Below, in pieces: positions 43,676 to 51,859 of a stretch of 64,000 bases of DNA. The DNA comes from Comamonas sp. lk (GTDB lineage: Bacteria; Pseudomonadota; Gammaproteobacteria; Burkholderiales; Burkholderiaceae_C): positions 62,001-126,000 of the forward strand of contig CAMELV010000005.1 in the NCBI GenBank assembly GCA_945925985.1. Reading direction: 5' to 3'. Each line of letters opens with the position of its first letter. Position 1 is the stretch's first letter. The notes under the pieces were generated by a model that saw only the letters and a program-made list of their open reading frames with translations, was not told where the DNA came from and made no database searches. The position numbers were made by a program, and so were the translations under genes.

Positions 43676-44170
43676 GTGAACGAGCCAGCGCCCCTGACTG
43701 GCCACCTGTCCACCTACCGCAGCGCGGTGCTGCCAGAGTGGGTGGACTACAACGGTCATTTGCGCGATGCTTACTACCTGCTGCTGTTCAGCCTGGCGAC
43801 CGACGCGCTGATGGCGCAACTCGGGCTGGACGAGGCCGGGCGGGCTGCCACCGGCCATTCGCTGTACACGCTGGAGTGCCACCTCAATTTTGTGCAGGAG
43901 GTCAAGCTCGGGCAGCAGGTGGAGGTGCGCACTCAGATCCTTGGCCATGACTCCAAAAGGCTGCACCTGAACCACAGCCTGCACCTGCTGGACGAGGCGC
44001 CACTGCTGGCCGCCAGCGAGCAGATGCTACTCAATGTGGCCACTGCCGCAGCCCGCGCGACCCCATTTGCCGAACCGGTGCGAAGCCGGGTGGAGGCCCT
44101 GGCCCGCGCCCACCAGGGGCTACCAGCCCCCCGGTTTGCCGGCCGAGCCATCAGTCTGGCCCGTTCATGA
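43676..44170 (+). CDS. Hot-dog-fold acyl-CoA thioesterase (betainyl-CoA or carnitinyl-CoA)
   Basis: A 164-residue thioesterase of the 4-hydroxybenzoyl-CoA type. The catalytic Asp lies in EWVDYNGHLRDAYY. The start is GTG five bases after the lcdH stop. In carnitine-using bacteria such an enzyme, sometimes fused to carnitine dehydrogenase, hydrolyses betainyl-CoA to glycine betaine. It resembles the next gene (same EWVDYNGH motif), a probable old tandem duplication. Confidence 0.82.
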   Translation: MNEPAPLTGHLSTYRSAVLPEWVDYNGHLRDAYYLLLFSLATDALMAQLGLDEAGRAATGHSLYTLECHLNFVQEVKLGQQVEVRTQILGHDSKRLHLNHSLHLLDEAPLLAASEQMLLNVATAAARATPFAEPVRSRVEALARAHQGLPAPRFAGRAISLARS

Positions 44171-44736
44171 AGCCTAAGAAACCCGACCCACGTTTGCGCA
44201 CCCCGCTAGAGGGCAGCGGCCACCGGCCCTGGGACCCGCAGGCCGTGATCGCAGCGCCGCTGCAACTGCACCAGACCCGGGTGTTGCCGGAGTGGGTGGA
44301 CTACAACGGGCACATGAGCGAGTCCTGCTACCTGCTGGCGTTTGGCGATAGCACCGATGCATTTTTTCGCTTCGTCGGCATTGATGAGACCTACCGCGAT
44401 GTCGGTGGCCATTCGTTTTACACCGTGGAGACCCACCTGCACAACCTGCGCGAGGTGGCGCTGGCCGCACCGCTGCGGCTGAGCCTGCAACTGCTGGATA
44501 TGGACGACAAGCGGGTCCACCTGTTTCACGCCATGCAGCACGGTGATACCGGCGAACTGCTGGCCACGGCCGAGCAGATGCTGGTGCATGTGAACATGCA
44601 GCAGGGCAGGGCGGCACCTATTCTGCCGACCATTCACCAGCACTTGCAGTCGGTTTTGCTGGCGCATGCCGCGCTGCCCCGACCCGCCCAGGCGGGCAGC
44701 AGCATTGGTATTCGCCGCAAGACGGCGGGCAGTTGA
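44167..44736 (+). CDS. Second hot-dog-fold acyl-CoA thioesterase
   Basis: A 189-residue thioesterase overlapping the previous gene by ATGA. It has a 35-residue N-terminal extension, then VLPEWVDYNGHMSESCYLLAFGDSTDAFF with the catalytic Asp and HSFYTVETHLHNLREV. Two related thioesterases in one operon fit two hydrolysis steps (carnitinyl-CoA and betainyl-CoA), but which acts where cannot be told. A membership in one heteromeric enzyme is the alternative. Confidence 0.82.
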   Translation: MKPKKPDPRLRTPLEGSGHRPWDPQAVIAAPLQLHQTRVLPEWVDYNGHMSESCYLLAFGDSTDAFFRFVGIDETYRDVGGHSFYTVETHLHNLREVALAAPLRLSLQLLDMDDKRVHLFHAMQHGDTGELLATAEQMLVHVNMQQGRAAPILPTIHQHLQSVLLAHAALPRPAQAGSSIGIRRKTAGS

Positions 44737-44771
44737 CGCCGGCGACTAATTGAAACCAGGAGTTGATTGGC

Positions 44772-45932
44772 ATGAACTTTGACCTGACCACCGAACAGAC
44801 CATGCTGGTGGACACTGTTCGCAGCTTTGTCGAAAAAGAGCTCTACCCGCACGAGGCCGAGGTGGAGCGTCTTGACGAGGTGCCGGCCGAGTTGGCCCGT
44901 CACCTGCAGAGCCGGGCGATTGATCTTGGCCTGTACGCCGCCAACATGCCCGAAGCCTTGGGCGGCGGCGGGCTCAATAACTTTGACATCACCCTGATGG
45001 AACGCGAGCTGGGGCGCGCTTCTTATGGCTTGCAAATGTTGGTAGCCCGGCCCAGCAATATTCTGCGGGCCTGCCAGGGCGAGCAGATCGAGACCTATTT
45101 GCTGCCGACCATTCGCGGCGAGCGCCACGACTGCCTGGCCATGACCGAGCCCAATGCCGGCTCGGATGTGCGTGGCATGCGCACCCGCGCCGTGCGTCAG
45201 GGTGATGACTATGTGATCAACGGCAGCAAACATTTCATCAGCCACGCCGACAAGTCTGACTTTGTGGTGCTGTTTGCTGCGACCGATGTGGAAGAAACCG
45301 CCCACGGCCCCAAGAAAAAAATCACGGGCTTTTTGGTTGACCTGGACAGCCCAGGCCTGACGGTGCGCCGCGGCCCGGCCTGCGTGTCGCACCGCGGCTA
45401 CCACCAGAGCGAGCTGTTTTTCAATGAATGCCGGGTGCCGGTGGGCAACCGGCTGGGCGAGGAGGGCAAGGGATTCGACTTGATGGGTGAGTGGCTGGGG
45501 GCTACCCGGCTCACCGTGGCCGCGACCAGCGTTGGGCGCGGGCGCCGGGTGTTGGACATGGCGACCCAATGGGCGGCCACGCGGCAGCAGTTCGGGCAGC
45601 CGATTGGGCGTTTTCAGGGCACGGGTTTCAAGCTGGCCGACATGGCCACTGAGCTGGAGGCGGCCGAGTTGCTGACGCTGCAAGCGGCGTGGAAGTGCGA
45701 CCAGGGCCGCATGACCGATTCGGATGCGGCCATGGCCAAGTTGTTCGCCTCCGAGGCGCTGGCTCGGATCACCGACCAGACCCTGCAAATTTTTGGCGGC
45801 ATGGGGCTGATGAGCGAGCTGCCCATCGAGCGCTTCTGGCGCGATGCCCGGGTGGAACGCATCTGGGACGGCACCAGTGAAATCCAGCGCCACATCATCT
45901 CGCGCGCCATGCTGCGGCCCCACGGGGCGTGA
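44772..45932 (+). CDS. Acyl-CoA dehydrogenase, probably gamma-butyrobetainyl-CoA dehydrogenase
   Basis: A 386-residue FAD-dependent acyl-CoA dehydrogenase of normal length, with the signature AMTEPNAGSDVRGM, FFNECRVPVGNRLG, the FAD segment ATRQQFGQPIGRFQ and the end ERIWDGTSEIQRHIISRAML. Together with the CoA ligase and CaiD genes it would turn gamma-butyrobetainyl-CoA into crotonobetainyl-CoA. The assignment rests on context; general acyl-CoA dehydrogenases look alike. AGGAG stands before the ATG at 44772. Confidence 0.82.
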   Translation: MNFDLTTEQTMLVDTVRSFVEKELYPHEAEVERLDEVPAELARHLQSRAIDLGLYAANMPEALGGGGLNNFDITLMERELGRASYGLQMLVARPSNILRACQGEQIETYLLPTIRGERHDCLAMTEPNAGSDVRGMRTRAVRQGDDYVINGSKHFISHADKSDFVVLFAATDVEETAHGPKKKITGFLVDLDSPGLTVRRGPACVSHRGYHQSELFFNECRVPVGNRLGEEGKGFDLMGEWLGATRLTVAATSVGRGRRVLDMATQWAATRQQFGQPIGRFQGTGFKLADMATELEAAELLTLQAAWKCDQGRMTDSDAAMAKLFASEALARITDQTLQIFGGMGLMSELPIERFWRDARVERIWDGTSEIQRHIISRAMLRPHGA

Positions 45933-45934
45933 CC

Positions 45935-48019
45935 ATGGCAAACACTGCTACAGCCCCGGCCACGGACCCGCTACGGCGATTGCTGTCGCCGCGTCATGTG
46001 GCGGTGTTTGGCGGGCGTGCCGCCGCTGAGGTGGTGCGGCAATGCCGTCAACTCGGCTTTGCCGGCGAGATTTGGCCGGTGCACCCGCGCCACGAATTTA
46101 TGGAGGGCCTGCGCTGCTACCCGGATGTGGCAGCCCTGCCCGCATCGCCTGACGCCAGTTTCATCGCGGTGCCGCGTCAGGGCACTATTGAGTTGGTGGC
46201 AGAACTCTCTGCCCGTGGCGCGGGCGGGGTGATCTGCTATGCCTCTGGCTTTGCCGAAGTGGGCGACGAGGGCATTGCACTGCAGCAGCAACTGGTGGCA
46301 GCCGCAGCCGGCATGGCCTTACTCGGCCCCAACTGCTACGGCATGCTCAATTACCTGGATGGCGTGGCCCTTTGGCCTGACCAGCATGGCGGCCAGCGAC
46401 TGGCGCGCGGGGTCGCCATCGTGACCCAGAGCGGCAACATCGGGCTGAACCTGACCATGCAGACGCGCGGCCTGCCATTGGCCTGCCTGATCACGGTCGG
46501 CAACAAAGCCGGCGCCAGCATCGAGGCCATCGTCGAGACCCTGCTGCTCGACCCCCGCATCAGTGCCATCGGCCTGCACATTGAGGGTCTGGACGATGTG
46601 GCGGCGTTTTCCCGGGTGGCCCTGCAAGCGCTGCACCAGCGGGTGCCGCTGGTGGCGCTCAAGGCGGGCAGTTCGGCCCTGGGGGCTCGAATCACCATGA
46701 GCCACACCAGCTCGCTGGCCGGGCCGGACGCGCTGTACCAAGCCCTGTTCCAGCGCCTGGGTGTGGCGCGGGTGCATGACCCGGTTGGTTTGCTGGAGAC
46801 CCTGAAGTTTTTGCATGTGCACGGTGCCCTGCCAGGCCGGCGCATCGTCTCGGCCAGTTGCTCGGGGGGCGAGGCCTCGCTGGTGGCCGACCTGGCGCAG
46901 GCCCGTGGTTTGGACATGCCGGCTTTGCCAGCCCCAGCGCAGCAGCGCCTGCACACGGTGTTGGGCGACAAAGTGAATGTGGCCAACCCGCTGGATTACC
47001 ACACCTACATCTGGGGCGACCTGGCGGCCCAGACCGAGTGCTTTGCCGGCCTGATGGACTGCCACTTTGACGCCCACTTGCTGGTGCTGGATTTCCCCCG
47101 GCAGGACCGATGTGCGGCAGATGCCTGGCAGACCACGGTCGACGCTTTCATCGCTGCCCAAGCCGACCATGGCGCGCGCGGGGTGCTGGTTGCCTCACTG
47201 CCCGAGGGCTTGCCAGAGCCTGTGGCCCGCCAGTTGCTCGCCCGCGGCATTGCCCCGATGCAGGGCCTGGCCGACTGTCTTGATGCGATCGGCCATGCGG
47301 CTGACATTGGCGCGGCACAACACCGGGCGGCCATGATCACGCCTTTGCAGGCGCCCGCGCCCTTTGCGCTAGGTGGCGCCCGGCTGCTCGATGAAGCCAG
47401 TGCCAAGCAGGCCCTGGCCCGGTTTGGCGTGCCGGTGCCCTTCGGGCAGGTGCTGGGCCGGGCACAGGTGCTGCCGTATGCGGCCGCCTTGGGTTACCCG
47501 GTGGTCCTGAAAGCACTGGCGCCGGAGCTGGCGCACAAGACCGAAGCCGGGGCGGTGCGGCTCAACCTGCAAAACGGCGCCGAGCTGGACGCTGCTTTGA
47601 CCGCCATGGCCCCTCTGTCTGAGCAATTTCTGGTGGAGCAAATGGTGCGCGGCGCCCTGGCCGAGTTGCTGGTGGGCGTGCAGCGTGATCCGCAGTTTGG
47701 CCTGACCCTCACCCTGGGCGCGGGTGGTGTGTTTGTGGAACTGCTGCGCGACAGCGTGACGCTCTTGCTGCCCCTCACCCGTGCCGAGCTGCTGCAAGCA
47801 CTCCAAACCCTGCAGATGTGGCCCATGGTCACCGGCTATCGGGGCCGCGCGCACGGCGATGTGGAGGCCCTGCTGGATGCGGTCCAGGCCATCGTGGCCT
47901 ATGCGGTGGCGCATGCCGACCGCCTGCTGGAGCTCGACGTCAACCCCCTGCTGGTGCTGCCGGTGGGCCGTGGGGTGTTGGCCGTCGATGCGCTGATTCG
48001 ACTTGCCGATGAGGCGTGA
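45935..48019 (+). CDS. ADP-forming (NDP-forming) acyl-CoA synthetase
   Basis: A protein of about 694 residues, with the CoA-binding and succinyl-CoA-ligase-like domains (about 1-450: GPNCYGMLNYLDG, VTQSGNIGLNLTMQTRG, SGGEASLVADLAQ) fused to an ATP-grasp domain (about 465-690: FALGGARLLDEASAKQALARFGVPVPFG, YPVVLKALAPELAHKTEAGAVRLNL). It activates a carboxylic acid with CoA at the cost of ATP to ADP; gamma-butyrobetaine is the context-based substrate. The GTG at 45929 overlapping the previous stop is an alternative start. E. coli CaiC and the bacterial butyrobetainyl-CoA synthetases I know of are AMP-forming, so this type would be a substitution. Confidence 0.82.
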   Translation: MANTATAPATDPLRRLLSPRHVAVFGGRAAAEVVRQCRQLGFAGEIWPVHPRHEFMEGLRCYPDVAALPASPDASFIAVPRQGTIELVAELSARGAGGVICYASGFAEVGDEGIALQQQLVAAAAGMALLGPNCYGMLNYLDGVALWPDQHGGQRLARGVAIVTQSGNIGLNLTMQTRGLPLACLITVGNKAGASIEAIVETLLLDPRISAIGLHIEGLDDVAAFSRVALQALHQRVPLVALKAGSSALGARITMSHTSSLAGPDALYQALFQRLGVARVHDPVGLLETLKFLHVHGALPGRRIVSASCSGGEASLVADLAQARGLDMPALPAPAQQRLHTVLGDKVNVANPLDYHTYIWGDLAAQTECFAGLMDCHFDAHLLVLDFPRQDRCAADAWQTTVDAFIAAQADHGARGVLVASLPEGLPEPVARQLLARGIAPMQGLADCLDAIGHAADIGAAQHRAAMITPLQAPAPFALGGARLLDEASAKQALARFGVPVPFGQVLGRAQVLPYAAALGYPVVLKALAPELAHKTEAGAVRLNLQNGAELDAALTAMAPLSEQFLVEQMVRGALAELLVGVQRDPQFGLTLTLGAGGVFVELLRDSVTLLLPLTRAELLQALQTLQMWPMVTGYRGRAHGDVEALLDAVQAIVAYAVAHADRLLELDVNPLLVLPVGRGVLAVDALIRLADEA

Positions 48020-48022
48020 TTG

Positions 48023-48805
48023 ATGAACCCTTCCGTGCGCACTGCGGTCGATGACGGTGTCCTGACCATCACCCTGGACCGGCCCAAGGCCAACGCCATT
48101 GATGTCACCACCAGCCTGGCGCTTCACGCCGCCTTTGTGCGACTGCAGCAGGAGCCCGCCTTGCGGGTGGCCATCCTCACCGGCACTGGGCGGTTTTTTT
48201 CGGCAGGCTGGGATTTGTCCGCCGCTGTGGCGGGCGAGGCGATCGACGCGGACCATGGCCCGGGTGGTTTTGCTGGCCTGACCGAGTTTTTTACGCTGGA
48301 CAAGCCGGTGATCGCCGCCGTCAATGGCCTGGCGATCGGCGGCGGTTTTGAACTGGCCCTGGCTGCTGACCTGATGCTGGCCGCCGACACGGCCGAGTTC
48401 GCCCTGCCCGAAGTCAAGCTGGGCATGATGGCCGATTCAGGCGGCGTGCTGCGCTTGCCCAAACGACTGCCGCGCGCGATCGCGGCTGAACTGTTGCTGA
48501 CCGGTCGGCGCATGGGTGCGGCGGAGGCACAGCGCTGGGGCCTGGTGAATCGGGTGGTGCCGCTGGCCGATTTAGCCAGTGCGGCCCAGGCGCTGGCCCG
48601 TGAGCTGGTAGTGGCGGCCCCCCTGGCCCTGGCTGCCGTCAAGCAGGTGTTGCGGGCTACGGAGGCGGTGCCGGTGGAAGACGGCTATCGCGTGCTGCGC
48701 AGCGGGGTACTGCCAGCCTACCGCGCCATGCTGACTTCGGCCGACGCGCAAGAGGGGCCGCAGGCCTTTGCCGAGAAGCGACAACCGGTGTGGCGAGGTG
48801 TTTGA
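48023..48805 (+). CDS. caiD: Carnitinyl-CoA dehydratase
   Basis: A 260-residue crotonase-fold enzyme that aligns from memory with E. coli CaiD along its whole length ([75 protein letters not shown]). It hydrates crotonobetainyl-CoA to L-carnitinyl-CoA. The ATG three bases after the alternative TTG is used. It is the last gene of the operon and the firmest marker of its carnitine role; a repeat element follows 7 bp after the stop. Confidence 0.92.
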   Translation: MNPSVRTAVDDGVLTITLDRPKANAIDVTTSLALHAAFVRLQQEPALRVAILTGTGRFFSAGWDLSAAVAGEAIDADHGPGGFAGLTEFFTLDKPVIAAVNGLAIGGGFELALAADLMLAADTAEFALPEVKLGMMADSGGVLRLPKRLPRAIAAELLLTGRRMGAAEAQRWGLVNRVVPLADLASAAQALARELVVAAPLALAAVKQVLRATEAVPVEDGYRVLRSGVLPAYRAMLTSADAQEGPQAFAEKRQPVWRGV

Positions 48806-48812
48806 TAACGTT

Positions 48813-48868
48813 GCTATCTAAATAATAGCTAACTCATCAATGAATACGGAGCTTAGAGCCTGATTTGA
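48813..48868 (+). repeat. Dispersed intergenic repeat, copy 4
   Basis: GCTATCTAAATAATAGCTA at 48813-48831 and GAGCCTGATTTGA at the end. The total is 56 bp, the same spacing as the cores at 16387-16442 and 18079-18134. It lies between convergent caiD and the PhnD-like gene. Confidence 0.78.
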
Positions 48869-48893
48869 CCATTAATCATGGCCTTGCCCGCCC

Positions 48894-49694
48894 TTACAAG
48901 CGCGCACAACCCATCGCCAAGGCCTGGTCCTGCATGCCCAGACAGACCTGGTAGGCCGCCAGATCGATGGCTTCAAAACCACTGATGAACAAGGCCCCCA
49001 GGGTGGTAGCCAGTGCCGCTGACTGCGCTACCTGCCCCAGCGCTGTGCGCAGTGCGGCCAGGTCGCCATCGCTGGTGCCGGCAGCGGTGATCAGCGGCAG
49101 GCCCGGGTAAGGTGCGCTTTCGCCGATGACGTGCAGGCCGGTGCTGCTGTCGGGCCAATGGGCCTGAATGCCCGCCAGGCTAACGCAGTCAATACTGGCG
49201 ATATCGGCCAGCCCGTCACGCACCATCTCCACAGAGCGGAGGTGGCTGCCAGATGCCACTGCCCGGGCAAAGAAGCGGCCGCCCTCGGCCAAGGGAGCCA
49301 CCATAGCGCGCAGGCTGTTGTAGCCAGATTGGGAGTCGGTGCTGTTGTAGGCCACGCTGCGACCCCAAAAATCGGCCAGCGATTGATCGCGATCTTCGGC
49401 GCGTGCCACCAGTTGGCTACGGCAGAGGTGGCCGATGCTGCCCGGGACCTGGTAGCAAAAGGTGCCGACCAGCCGGACCCGGCCCGCCAGATGCGTCACC
49501 AGCGGGTAGCCGCAGGTTTGGCTGAGCCACAGGCCGGGGTCGAGCCAATGGCTGGGGAGTTCGGTCGGCCAGCTCAAGTCCAGCGGCAGATGCCTCAAGC
49601 CCTGGGTTGCCAACAGCGTCCTCAGATGCTCCCAAAAGGTCTCAACATGGTGCGGCGTGGCCAGGTACATGGGCAGCGATGCCGTAGCTTGCAT
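48894..49694 (-). CDS. PhnD-like substrate-binding-fold protein, orphan
   Basis: A 266-residue protein of the phosphate/phosphonate (PhnD) binding-protein family: LRHLPLDLSWP, SQTCGYPLVT, GRSVAYNSTDSQSGYNSLRAMVAPL, FFARAVASGSHLRSVEMVRDGLADIASIDCVS. No signal peptide and no ABC permease or ATPase genes are near, so it may work as a cytoplasmic sensor or accessory protein. The start at MQATASLP is used; the frame runs nine codons further to a TTG. It lies just downstream of the desaturase gene on the same strand. Confidence 0.72.
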   Translation of the reverse strand: MQATASLPMYLATPHHVETFWEHLRTLLATQGLRHLPLDLSWPTELPSHWLDPGLWLSQTCGYPLVTHLAGRVRLVGTFCYQVPGSIGHLCRSQLVARAEDRDQSLADFWGRSVAYNSTDSQSGYNSLRAMVAPLAEGGRFFARAVASGSHLRSVEMVRDGLADIASIDCVSLAGIQAHWPDSSTGLHVIGESAPYPGLPLITAAGTSDGDLAALRTALGQVAQSAALATTLGALFISGFEAIDLAAYQVCLGMQDQALAMGCARL

Positions 49695-49717
49695 GGCGAT
49701 GGCGCTGCCTCTGCGGC

Positions 49718-50635
49718 TCAAGGCTTAAAGCCCGGGTGGATAGGCGAGTCGACCGGCCTCAAGGCATGGCGCCACAGCAAGCGCCCATAACCCTTCACCA
49801 AGAAGCCACCATTGCGCTGCAGGTAGCCATCGCGGTCGGCCCGGTAGGCGGCCGGAATGCGGTACCAAGCCAAGCCGGGATGGGCGTGGTGAACCGCGTG
49901 GTAGTTGTTGTTCAGGTACAGCAGTCGCCACGGCCAGGCTGCCTCATTGATCACGATGCGGTGGGCTGGCACAGCAGCCGGTCGGTGCTCGTAGAAAGAG
50001 CGGAGCATGGCCAGCCCCAGCGCAGGGTAGGCAATGCCCAGCAGGTAGTGCAGCGGCGTGAGGCCGGCCACCGCGTTGGCCCACCACAGCATCGGCAGCA
50101 ACAGCAGCAGGTGCACCAGCCAGTCGCCCAGGTAGGTGACGTCACGGCGCCACAGCGCGGTCAGTAGGTGCCACCAGGCCGACGAGATGGCCAGCAGAGG
50201 CCCCAGCAGAAGCCGCCCCACCACCGTGCGCAGCGCCCATTGCAGGGCACGCCAGGCAGGCAAACCCTTTTGATAAGCCGTGGCATTGACGTAATTGCCC
50301 TCCGGGTCCAGCCCGGGCGCGGTCAGTCGTGCGTCGCGATGGTGGAGAAGGTGGCTGTCGCGGTAGATCGCAAAGGGGTACCAGACGCTGATCGGAAACA
50401 CGCCGAACAGTTGGTTCAAAGCGGCATGGCGGGTGGGGTGGCCGTGCAACAGCTCGTGCTGCAGGCTCAGGTGCCAGGCCGCGACCAGCACCAGCCCGAC
50501 CTGGCCCATCCCGGCCGGCAGGGCCCGGTAGAACAGCAACAGGGCCAGCCAGGCGCCATGGACGGCGACGATCAGCAGCCAGGTGGGCCACTCGATCGAC
50601 GGGCCTGCTTGCTTGGCCTTGGTGGGGTTCAACAT
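49718..50635 (-). CDS. Membrane fatty-acid-desaturase-family protein
   Basis: A 305-residue integral-membrane di-iron enzyme. The histidine boxes are HELLHGH, HLLHHRD and HAVHH, with four to five hydrophobic segments around them. The start MLNPTKAK is chosen; the in-frame ATG at 50681-50683 would add 16 residues. It is divergent from the LysR gene across 90 bp and is followed by the PhnD-like gene. The substrate is unknown; this family includes lipid desaturases, hydroxylases and carotenoid ketolases. Confidence 0.8.
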   Translation of the reverse strand: MLNPTKAKQAGPSIEWPTWLLIVAVHGAWLALLLFYRALPAGMGQVGLVLVAAWHLSLQHELLHGHPTRHAALNQLFGVFPISVWYPFAIYRDSHLLHHRDARLTAPGLDPEGNYVNATAYQKGLPAWRALQWALRTVVGRLLLGPLLAISSAWWHLLTALWRRDVTYLGDWLVHLLLLLPMLWWANAVAGLTPLHYLLGIAYPALGLAMLRSFYEHRPAAVPAHRIVINEAAWPWRLLYLNNNYHAVHHAHPGLAWYRIPAAYRADRDGYLQRNGGFLVKGYGRLLWRHALRPVDSPIHPGFKP

Positions 50636-50725
50636 AGGACTAAGAATGAATAAAAGACATGGGTTATGCGGGAACTTTTGCATATTTTAATAAGACAATG
50701 CCAATCATATCAGCCAATTATTGTC

Positions 50726-51652
50726 ATGAAATCTATCCAAAAAACTCATGGATTGGAGCGGCATCTGTTCCTGCGCCGACTGCCGCCACTGCACAGCCTG
50801 ACGGTCTTTGCCGCCGCAGCAGCAGCCGGCAGTTTCAGTCGTGCGGCCGGACTGCTGTTTGTCACCCAGGGTGCAGTCAGCCGCCAGATTCAGCAGTTGG
50901 AAACCCATTTGGGCTGCACGCTGTTCACCCGCCACAAACGTGGACTGCGCCTGACCGACGAGGGTCGTGCCCTGTTGCCCGTGGTGGAAGATGCCATGGG
51001 CCGCCTGGCCGGCGCCTGCGACGGTTTAAGAAACATGGGCCAGGTGCTCGTGCTGCGCATGCCGCCCACCTTTGCCGTGCGCTGGTTTTTGCCAATCTTG
51101 CCGGAGTTGCGCGCTCTGCTGCCGGATGTGGACGTGCGCATCACCACCTACGAGGCCTGGGAGCCTGATTTCGAAAGCTCTGACGTTGATGCTGCTGTCG
51201 TGCAGGGGCGTGGCAATTGGGTTGGCATAGAGTCGGTGGCCCTGATGCCAGAGGTGCTCACGCCGGTGTGTTCACCGCAGTTGGCGGCCCAAATCAGTTC
51301 GCCGGAAGACCTGCTGGTTCTGCCGCTGCTGCACTGCAACCCGCTGGATGCCTGGCCGCGCTGGCTGCAGGCTGCCGGGGTCACGTCCAAAGACTTGCGA
51401 CGCGGGCAGACGTTTGACACGCTGGAGCTGGCATTGACCGCTGCGACGCGCGGCCAGGGTGTGGCGATGGGTGATGTGAACCTGATCCGCGAAAGCCTGC
51501 GCGACGGCGTTTTGGTGGCGCCGTTCGAGCGCACTGTTGGGCAGGGCCTGTCTTACTACTTGGCCTATCCGCCAGACCGCGCGCAGCAGCCCAAAATCAG
51601 GGTGTTGCGGGAGTGGCTGTCACAGCGGGCGCATCCTGTCATGCCCAGCTGA
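50726..51652 (+). CDS. LysR-family regulator (GcvA-like)
   Basis: A 308-residue LysR regulator. The N-terminal helix-turn-helix is LPPLHSLTVFAAAAAAGSFSRAAGLLFVTQGAVSRQIQQLETHLG, the pattern of GcvA-type members, followed by a two-lobed effector domain. The start MKSIQKTH is used because the upstream 20 codons look non-coding. It probably controls the divergent desaturase gene. GcvA-like regulators often respond to glycine or purines, which would suit this locus, but that is only suggestive. Confidence 0.85.
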   Translation: MKSIQKTHGLERHLFLRRLPPLHSLTVFAAAAAAGSFSRAAGLLFVTQGAVSRQIQQLETHLGCTLFTRHKRGLRLTDEGRALLPVVEDAMGRLAGACDGLRNMGQVLVLRMPPTFAVRWFLPILPELRALLPDVDVRITTYEAWEPDFESSDVDAAVVQGRGNWVGIESVALMPEVLTPVCSPQLAAQISSPEDLLVLPLLHCNPLDAWPRWLQAAGVTSKDLRRGQTFDTLELALTAATRGQGVAMGDVNLIRESLRDGVLVAPFERTVGQGLSYYLAYPPDRAQQPKIRVLREWLSQRAHPVMPS

Positions 51653-51724
51653 AAGACCGAACAATTGCAGTAATTGACTTGAAATTTCGCTCAACTGACG
51701 CTTGTCTTAGGGAATGTCTGGATG

Positions 51725-51738
51725 CCAAAGGCCTTTGG
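51725..51738. promoter_or_regulatory. Perfect palindrome upstream of the ABC importer operon
   Basis: CCAAAGGCCTTTGG is a 14-bp perfect palindrome, extending to 20 bp with one mismatched pair. It lies 122 bp before the binding-protein start in an otherwise featureless 207-bp gap. It may be an operator; the regulator is unknown. Confidence 0.4.
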
Positions 51739-51859
51739 TATTCCGTTAAGATCAAAGCGGAGTGCAAACGCATATTGCCCCTGATTGCCTGCTGGTAGCC
51801 GTCGACCACGGTCTTGCAGCAGAATTTTTTGTGTATCGACCTGAAGGAGTTTTTGATAA

